NCBI GenBank assembly: GCA_964360145.1 | Contig: CAYHWW010000030.1 | Location: 1 to 26,480, forward strand | DNA length: 26,480 nucleotides | Origin: CAYHWW01 sp964360145 | GTDB taxonomy: Bacteria; Bdellovibrionota; UBA1018; CAYHWW01 | Direction of reading: 5' to 3' | Shown: in pieces, positions 21,882-26,480 of the stretch | How the letters are laid out: the number at the start of each line of letters is the position of its first letter | How positions within the stretch are numbered: position 1 is the stretch's first letter | Notes under the pieces: generated by a model | What the model was told of the DNA's origin: nothing | What the model saw: the letters and a program-made list of their open reading frames with translations, nothing else | Database searches by the model: none | Made by a program: the position numbers and the translations under genes

Positions 21882-22609
21882 GTACCACCGTGCGCAAGTT
21901 GGAAGAAATTCTCGTTGCGGGCGAAAAACCCCCGGCGGCGGAGTGGCAATTGCGGGCGGTGCAAAGCGAGCAATGCCTGTCCTACGTGGCCTGGAACACG
22001 AAGACGAAGGAGGCTCTCGTCTTTGACCCCAAAGAAGAAGACCTCGAGGCCTATCTCTCCATTGCCGACGAGCTCTCGGGTTACCTGTGGCTGGGCATCA
22101 TCGACTCCCACACCCACGCGGATCATGTGTCGGTCGCCGCCGCCTTGGCGGGCAAGCTCAAGGCTCCGCTGATCATGCAGGCCAAGAGCCCCAGTCAACG
22201 AGTGGATGTGCGCATCTGCAAAGAGACGGCACTGCCAACCCATGGCGGGCCGCTGCGGTTTCTCCTGACGCCGGGGCACACTTTAGATTCAATCACTGTT
22301 ATTTGGGGGCCATTCCTCTTCGGCGGGGACACGGTTCTCTTTGGCGATGCCGGGCGGGATGATCTGCCCGGTGGCGATGCCACCGCCCACTACGAAAGCC
22401 TGCAGGCCGTGAAGTGGGCGGCTCAACCGGAGATGATCCTGTTGCCTGGCCATGACAACAGTGGAGGCAGGGCTTCCAGCTGGGCCACCCAGCTCAAGGT
22501 CAATGCGTCCCTCGCTCAGAAGCGCGAGGATTACGTGCGGGAGGCAGAGGCCTTTGACGCCCCCGGGCCGACATTCTTGAAAAAATCATTGAGGGAGAAC
22601 TTCAAGTGA
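21878..22609 (+). CDS. Metallo-beta-lactamase-fold persulfide dioxygenase (ETHE1/Blh-like)
   Basis: A 243-residue MBL-fold protein. The metal motif is HTHADH (His78, His80, Asp82, His83), followed by His134 in TPGH, Asp151 in GGDTVLF and His192 in LPGHD. The segment GDAGRDDLPGGDATAHYESL, with Arg160, resembles the ETHE1 GRTDFQ-GDA region. In that family a mononuclear iron bound by two His and one Asp oxidises glutathione persulfide to sulfite. The expected ligands here are His78, His134 and Asp151. The position between a membrane rhodanese and a metal pump, with 4-base overlaps on both sides, supports persulfide detoxification. A glyoxalase II-like activity is the main alternative, less likely given the ETHE1-type loop. 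Confidence 0.88.
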   Translation: MSTTVRKLEEILVAGEKPPAAEWQLRAVQSEQCLSYVAWNTKTKEALVFDPKEEDLEAYLSIADELSGYLWLGIIDSHTHADHVSVAAALAGKLKAPLIMQAKSPSQRVDVRICKETALPTHGGPLRFLLTPGHTLDSITVIWGPFLFGGDTVLFGDAGRDDLPGGDATAHYESLQAVKWAAQPEMILLPGHDNSGGRASSWATQLKVNASLAQKREDYVREAEAFDAPGPTFLKKSLRENFK

Positions 22610-24798
22610 ACCCTCAGCACGACTGCTGCGCACACAAAGATGCGAAGACCCCAAGCGCCGCGGCGGCGCCCCCCGGTGCCATCTACACCTGTCCCATGCA
22701 CCCGGAGGTGAGGCAGGTGGGCTTCGGAAGTTGTCCCCTTTGCGGCATGGCCCTTGAGCTCGCCGAGGTCTCGTTGAACGACGACGGCCCCAACCCCGAG
22801 TTGGTGGATTTCTCGCGGCGCCTCAAATGGAGCGCACTCTTTGCGGTGCCTCTCTTGCTTCTCGCCATGGGCGAGATGATCCCCGGCGTATCGCCGCATG
22901 ACTGGCTCCCTGGGGTTGCCTTCAACGGGGTTCAGCTCATGCTTGCCACCCCCGTGGTGCTCTGGGCGGGCTATCCCCTCTTTCACCGGGGTTGGTATTC
23001 CCTGAAAACGGGTAACCTCAATATGTTTACTCTCATCGCCCTCGGCACGGGCGTGTCCTATGCGTACAGTGTGCTTGCCACGGTGGCCCCCGGCATCTTC
23101 CCGGAAGCCTTTCGTGGTCATGGCGGCGGGGTGGGCGTGTATTTCGAGGCATCCGCGGTCATCGTGACCCTGGTGCTTCTGGGGCAGGTGCTGGAGTTGA
23201 AGGCCCGGGGCCGGACGAGCCTTGCCATCAAGTCGCTGCTGAAGCTCGCGCCCAAGACCGCGAGAGTGGTGCGTGAGAGCGGCAGCGAAGAGGACGTTGA
23301 TCTCGGTCTCGTGCGCGTGGGCGATCATCTGAGGGTGCGCCCCGGCGAGCAGGTGCCCGTGGACGGCGTGGTGATGAGCGGCGCCAGCACCATCGATGAG
23401 TCCATGCTCACCGGCGAGCCCATGCCCGTGGAGAAGCATGAGGGTGAGGCCCTCAAGGCGGGCACCAGCAATCAAAGCGGCAGCTTCATCATGGAGGCGC
23501 GCACCGTGGGCGCGGACACCCTCCTTGCCCGCATCGTGCGCATGGTGGGCGAGGCCCAGCGGAGCCGCGCCCCCATCCAGGGGCTCGCCGACCGCGTGTC
23601 AGCGTGGTTCGTGCCCGCTGTGGTGGCATCGTCCGTGCTCAGCGCCATCGTCTGGGCTGTGTTCGGCCCTGAACCTTCCTATGCTTATGCCCTGGTGAAC
23701 GCTGTTGCCGTGCTCATCATCGCGTGTCCCTGTGCCCTGGGGCTTGCCACCCCGATGTCCATCATGGTGGGCACGGGCCGTGGCGCCCAGGCAGGCGTAT
23801 TGGTGCGACACGCCGAGGCTCTCGAGCTCCTCGAAAAAGTGGACACCTTGGTGCTCGATAAAACAGGCACTCTCACCGAGGGGAAGCCCAGGCTTGTCAG
23901 CATAAAAACTCTGCGGTCCTTCTCCGAGAATGAAATGCTGAAATTTGCCGCGGCCCTTGAAAGGGGCAGTGAGCACCCCCTTGCCGCCGCCGTGCTCACC
24001 GCCGCTGGCGAGCGTGCCGTGGGGCAGCTCCCCCCGCTTGCGGGGTTTGAGGCCATCCATGGCCTGGGCATCACCGGTACGGTGGAGGGTCGCGAGGTTG
24101 CCGTGGGCAGCACGCAGCTTTTGAGCAGCCTCTCCATCGCAACCACCGAGTTGAGCGCTCTTGCCCAGGGGCTCGCCGCCCAGGGGCAAACAGTGCTCTT
24201 CGTCGCCATTGACAGTAAGCCCGCGGGCATCCTCGGGGTCGCGGACCCCATCAAAGAGAGCTCCTTTGAGGCAGTACGCATGCTGAAAGCAGACGGGCTC
24301 AAGCTCGTCATGCTCACCGGTGACAACGAGGAAACAGCGCGGGCGGTGGCGGAAAAATTGGGCATCGCGGAAGTCCATGCCAGCGTGCTCCCTCATCAGA
24401 AGAGCGACATCGTGAAGGGGCTTCAGGCCCAGGGCCGCAAAGTGGCCATGGCCGGTGACGGCGTCAATGATGCGCCCGCCCTGGCCCAGGCGGAGGTGGG
24501 CATTGCCATGGGGACGGGCGCCGATATCGCCATGCAAAGTGCTGGCATCACGTTGGTGCAGGGCGACCTGCGGGCCATTGCCCGGGCGAGAAACCTGAGT
24601 CGCCTCACCATGAGAAACATCCGCCAGAACCTGTTCTTCGCCTTGATCTACAACGCCCTCGGCGTGCCCCTCGCCGCCGGCGTGCTCTACCCCGCCTTCG
24701 GCCTGCTCTTAAGCCCCATGATCGCCAGCACCGCCATGTCCTTCAGTTCCGTGTCCGTCATTGCCAATGCTTTGCGTCTGAGAAAAGCGCGGCTATGA
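22606..24798 (+). CDS. copA: Copper-transporting P1B-type ATPase
   Basis: A 730-residue heavy-metal ATPase. The N-terminus has no classical GMxCxxC domain. It starts with a His/Cys cluster (HDCCAHKD) and a heavy-metal-binding domain, YTCPMHPEV ... CPLCGM (about 27-49). The translocation motif is CPC (Cys374-Cys376), phosphorylated Asp418 lies in DKTGTLT, SEHPLA is the P1B nucleotide-binding motif, and GDGVND is at 617-622. The last helices carry YN and MSFSS, the Cu(I) signature of CopA. It would expel Cu(I) to the periplasm. The start is GTG, overlapping the dioxygenase stop (GTGA), with GAGGGAG upstream. Coupling copper export to persulfide genes is unusual. The 3' end overlaps the convergent helicase by 6 bases. 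Confidence 0.93.
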   Translation: MNPQHDCCAHKDAKTPSAAAAPPGAIYTCPMHPEVRQVGFGSCPLCGMALELAEVSLNDDGPNPELVDFSRRLKWSALFAVPLLLLAMGEMIPGVSPHDWLPGVAFNGVQLMLATPVVLWAGYPLFHRGWYSLKTGNLNMFTLIALGTGVSYAYSVLATVAPGIFPEAFRGHGGGVGVYFEASAVIVTLVLLGQVLELKARGRTSLAIKSLLKLAPKTARVVRESGSEEDVDLGLVRVGDHLRVRPGEQVPVDGVVMSGASTIDESMLTGEPMPVEKHEGEALKAGTSNQSGSFIMEARTVGADTLLARIVRMVGEAQRSRAPIQGLADRVSAWFVPAVVASSVLSAIVWAVFGPEPSYAYALVNAVAVLIIACPCALGLATPMSIMVGTGRGAQAGVLVRHAEALELLEKVDTLVLDKTGTLTEGKPRLVSIKTLRSFSENEMLKFAAALERGSEHPLAAAVLTAAGERAVGQLPPLAGFEAIHGLGITGTVEGREVAVGSTQLLSSLSIATTELSALAQGLAAQGQTVLFVAIDSKPAGILGVADPIKESSFEAVRMLKADGLKLVMLTGDNEETARAVAEKLGIAEVHASVLPHQKSDIVKGLQAQGRKVAMAGDGVNDAPALAQAEVGIAMGTGADIAMQSAGITLVQGDLRAIARARNLSRLTMRNIRQNLFFALIYNALGVPLAAGVLYPAFGLLLSPMIASTAMSFSSVSVIANALRLRKARL

Positions 24799-25908
24799 GC
24801 GGGGCTGCACGCTCTTGAATTGAGCCATCAGAGGCTCGTCGCGTTCCGTGACGAAGTTGATGACCGTGCCCTTGCGGCCGGCGCGCGCCGTTCGCCCGAC
24901 GCGGTGGATGTAGTTCTCCATCTGCTCAGGCAGGTGGTAGTTGATGACGCGGCCAACGTGTTCAATGTCGAGGCCCCGTGAAGCGAGGTCGGTGGAGATG
25001 AGAAGGTCCACGCTGCCGTCGCGGAATTTCTTGAGATTGGCGCGGCGTTCGACTTTGTCCATCTCGCCGCGATAGACCACGCACTTGAAGCCCTTGGATA
25101 CCACTGCTTCAGCAAGCTTGTCGCATTGCTCGCGGGTGTTGGTGAAGAGCAGAGTCCCGCCGGCCACTTTTTCCCTGAGCAGGGTTTCGAGCATGGGCAG
25201 GCGTTTGCCGTCGGGCACGATGCGATTCTTCGTGGTGAGGGTGGCGACGACGCGATGGCTGCCCTCGCTGCGGATGACTTCAACACCAGAAAATAAATTC
25301 TGGATCATCGCCTGCACGGACGTCGAGACCGTCGCGGAGAACAAGGCCATCTGGCGCCGGGGGGGGCAGGCACCCACGATGCGAGTGGCGTCAGGCAGAA
25401 AACCCTGGTCAAGCATCTGGTCGGTTTCGTCGAAAATCAAAAAGCGAACGTCGCTGAAGTCGATGAGACGCCGATCGAGGAGCTTCACCACGCGTCCCGG
25501 CGTGGCAACGAGCACTTCGAACGCGCCCTGGATGTTTCTCTTTGCGACTTCAAGGGTCGTGCCGCCAAGCACGGTGCGGACCCGCAGGCGCGTCGTATGG
25601 GTGAAGGGCTTAAAGACCCGCGAGACTTGCTCGCCGAGCTCCCGGGTGGGGACGATGACCACGGCCCGGGGCCGTCCTTCCACGGTGATGCGGTCGCCGC
25701 TGTTCTCCAGGGATTTGAGCTTGTGCAATACAGGCAAGGCATAGGCAAGAGTTTTGCCGCTGCCCGTTTCAGCCACACCCACCACGGAACGGCCCGCGAG
25801 CAGGGCGGGCAGGGCGCGGTTCTGGATCTCGGTGGGCTTCACGAGGCTCTTTTCGCCGAGGGTCGTTTGCAGTGTGGGGAGGAGGTCGAAATCGCTGAAT
25901 GAGCTCAT
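24793..25908 (-). CDS. DEAD-box-family RNA helicase with variant motif II (DETD)
   Basis: A 371-residue core-only helicase. Motifs are Q-motif Gln29, motif I AETGSGKT (46-53), PTREL (87-91), TPGR (136-139), motif II DETD (160-163), SAT, the STDLASRGLD motif V and HRVGRTAR. The change of Ala to Thr in motif II keeps both acidic metal/ATP contacts, so activity is expected. It has no RGG tail, ends shortly after motif VI (QFKSVQPRS), and differs clearly from the helicase at 3295. A 94-base leader with a palindrome separates it from the DUF1456 gene upstream. RNA remodelling at low temperature or in ribosome assembly is the usual role; the exact target is unknown. Confidence 0.92.
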   Translation of the reverse strand: MSSFSDFDLLPTLQTTLGEKSLVKPTEIQNRALPALLAGRSVVGVAETGSGKTLAYALPVLHKLKSLENSGDRITVEGRPRAVVIVPTRELGEQVSRVFKPFTHTTRLRVRTVLGGTTLEVAKRNIQGAFEVLVATPGRVVKLLDRRLIDFSDVRFLIFDETDQMLDQGFLPDATRIVGACPPRRQMALFSATVSTSVQAMIQNLFSGVEVIRSEGSHRVVATLTTKNRIVPDGKRLPMLETLLREKVAGGTLLFTNTREQCDKLAEAVVSKGFKCVVYRGEMDKVERRANLKKFRDGSVDLLISTDLASRGLDIEHVGRVINYHLPEQMENYIHRVGRTARAGRKGTVINFVTERDEPLMAQFKSVQPRS

Positions 25909-26002
25909 GAGAAAGTCCGTTCTTAAAGGAGGAGTGGGGCGGGCAGAGCCGTACCATTTTTATATGGTATTTAGCTAGTAAAATATTGAGGTTCCGCGGG
26001 TC
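25909..26002 (-). promoter_or_regulatory. Leader of the DETD helicase with palindrome and pyrimidine-rich anti-Shine-Dalgarno-like tract
   Basis: A perfect inverted repeat, TACCAT (25952-25957) and ATGGTA (25964-25969), encloses an AT-only loop that reads TATAAA on the minus strand, a possible -10. No matching -35 is visible. Between it and the ATG the transcript would contain CTCCTCCTTTAAG, similar to the 3' end of 16S rRNA, and the gene has no normal Shine-Dalgarno. Confidence 0.4.
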
Positions 26003-26452
26003 TCAGAGTGCGAGGCCCTTTAGCAAATACCTCAGGAACTGGTCCCCGCATTCACGGTAGTTTCTGTGGTCGGATTTGCGGAAAAAAGCGCCCAATTCCG
26101 CCTTTGAGACGCGAAGGCCGGATTTCTCGATGATGGCGATAAGATCGCTGTCTTTGAGCTCAAAGGCCACCCGCAGCTTTTTTAAAACAACATTATTTGT
26201 GATGTAGGTCTCGACGGGCAGGGCGGGTCTCGTCTCGTCCTTGCCCCGCTTGTGGAAAATCAGTCCGTTCAAGAAGTGGCCCATCACGCGGTGGCTGCAC
26301 TCTTTGTAGCCCTCTTCATCCTCTTTTCTGAGAAATGAGGTGATGTCGGATCTGCTCACTTCGCAGCCTGCCAGGGCAAGGATTTCGATCAGCTTGGCAT
26401 CGCTGATGTTGAGGATGTAGCGCACGCTTCTCAGCACGTCGTTGTTAGTCAT
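26003..26452 (-). CDS. DUF1456 family protein (YehS-like)
   Basis: A 149-residue protein made of two tandem DUF1456 repeats. The first is about 1-68 (MTNNDVLRSVRYILNISDAK, FLRKEDEEGYKECSHRVMGHFLNGL). The second is about 83-149 (ITNNVVLKKLRVAFELKDSD, FFRKSDHRNYRECGDQFLRYLLKGL). The internal repeat is obvious by eye: NN.VL...R, then FRK.....Y.EC, then FL.GL. E. coli YehS is the best-known member and its function is unknown. Each repeat carries one conserved Tyr-x-Glu-Cys, a possible but unproven functional site. It lies upstream of the helicase on the same strand, with a 94-base gap. Only 28 bases precede the start before the window ends, with no ribosome binding site visible. Confidence 0.93.
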   Translation of the reverse strand: MTNNDVLRSVRYILNISDAKLIEILALAGCEVSRSDITSFLRKEDEEGYKECSHRVMGHFLNGLIFHKRGKDETRPALPVETYITNNVVLKKLRVAFELKDSDLIAIIEKSGLRVSKAELGAFFRKSDHRNYRECGDQFLRYLLKGLAL

Positions 26453-26480
26453 ACGAGGGGTTGCCCTAGCACATTTTGCC

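Overview
This is a GC-rich chromosomal window from a Gram-negative, outer-membrane bacterium. The evidence is a TolC-type outer-membrane channel, an RND pump and several Sec signal peptides. The gene content looks proteobacterial in the broad sense, but nothing in the window fixes the phylum. The two runs of exactly 100 N show that this is a draft scaffold. I saw no rRNA, tRNA, CRISPR array or insertion sequence.

Layout: (1) 1-3179, minus strand: a MacAB/Lol-like ABC exporter operon (adaptor, permease, ATPase) followed by a partial MarR regulator. (2) 3295-4760, plus: a DEAD-box RNA helicase with an RGG-rich tail, interrupted by an assembly gap flanked by an exact 55-bp duplicate. (3) 4803-9767, plus: a promoter with a built-in palindrome, a BigR/YgaV-like two-cysteine ArsR regulator, a TolC-like channel, an RND pump and a small DUF2892 membrane protein, with no adaptor gene. 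(4) 9768-10755: an AT-richer stretch with a possible coupled mini-ORF and an unknown exported protein. (5) 10888-12750, plus: methyltransferase, Dps and a CBS-pair protein. (6) 12577-16054, minus: a compact folate operon (CADD-type p-aminobenzoate synthase, folB, a folK-folP fusion, folC), divergent from a LysR gene. (7) 17010-19714, plus: three consecutive hairpins, two sharing one palindrome, then a Ca2+-type P2A ATPase. (8) 19617-21294, minus: an SDR dehydrogenase and a gap-interrupted CoA-transferase. (9) 21342-24798, plus: a tightly overlapping operon of rhodanese-DUF2892, an ETHE1/Blh-like persulfide dioxygenase and a copper P1B ATPase. (10) 24793-26452, minus: DUF1456 and a second DEAD-box-type helicase with the variant motif DETD.

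The main functional theme is reactive sulfur and metal handling. A likely persulfide sensor controls an efflux operon, and a separate operon about 12 kb away combines persulfide chemistry with copper export. Both operons carry a DUF2892 module. The second theme is folate synthesis, where a CADD protein with all known catalytic positions is embedded in the folate operon. The points most worth a second look are the adaptor-less RND operon, the hairpin-less ABC adaptor, the twin palindromes before the Ca2+ ATPase, the CADD folate operon and the assembly artefact in the helicase tail.
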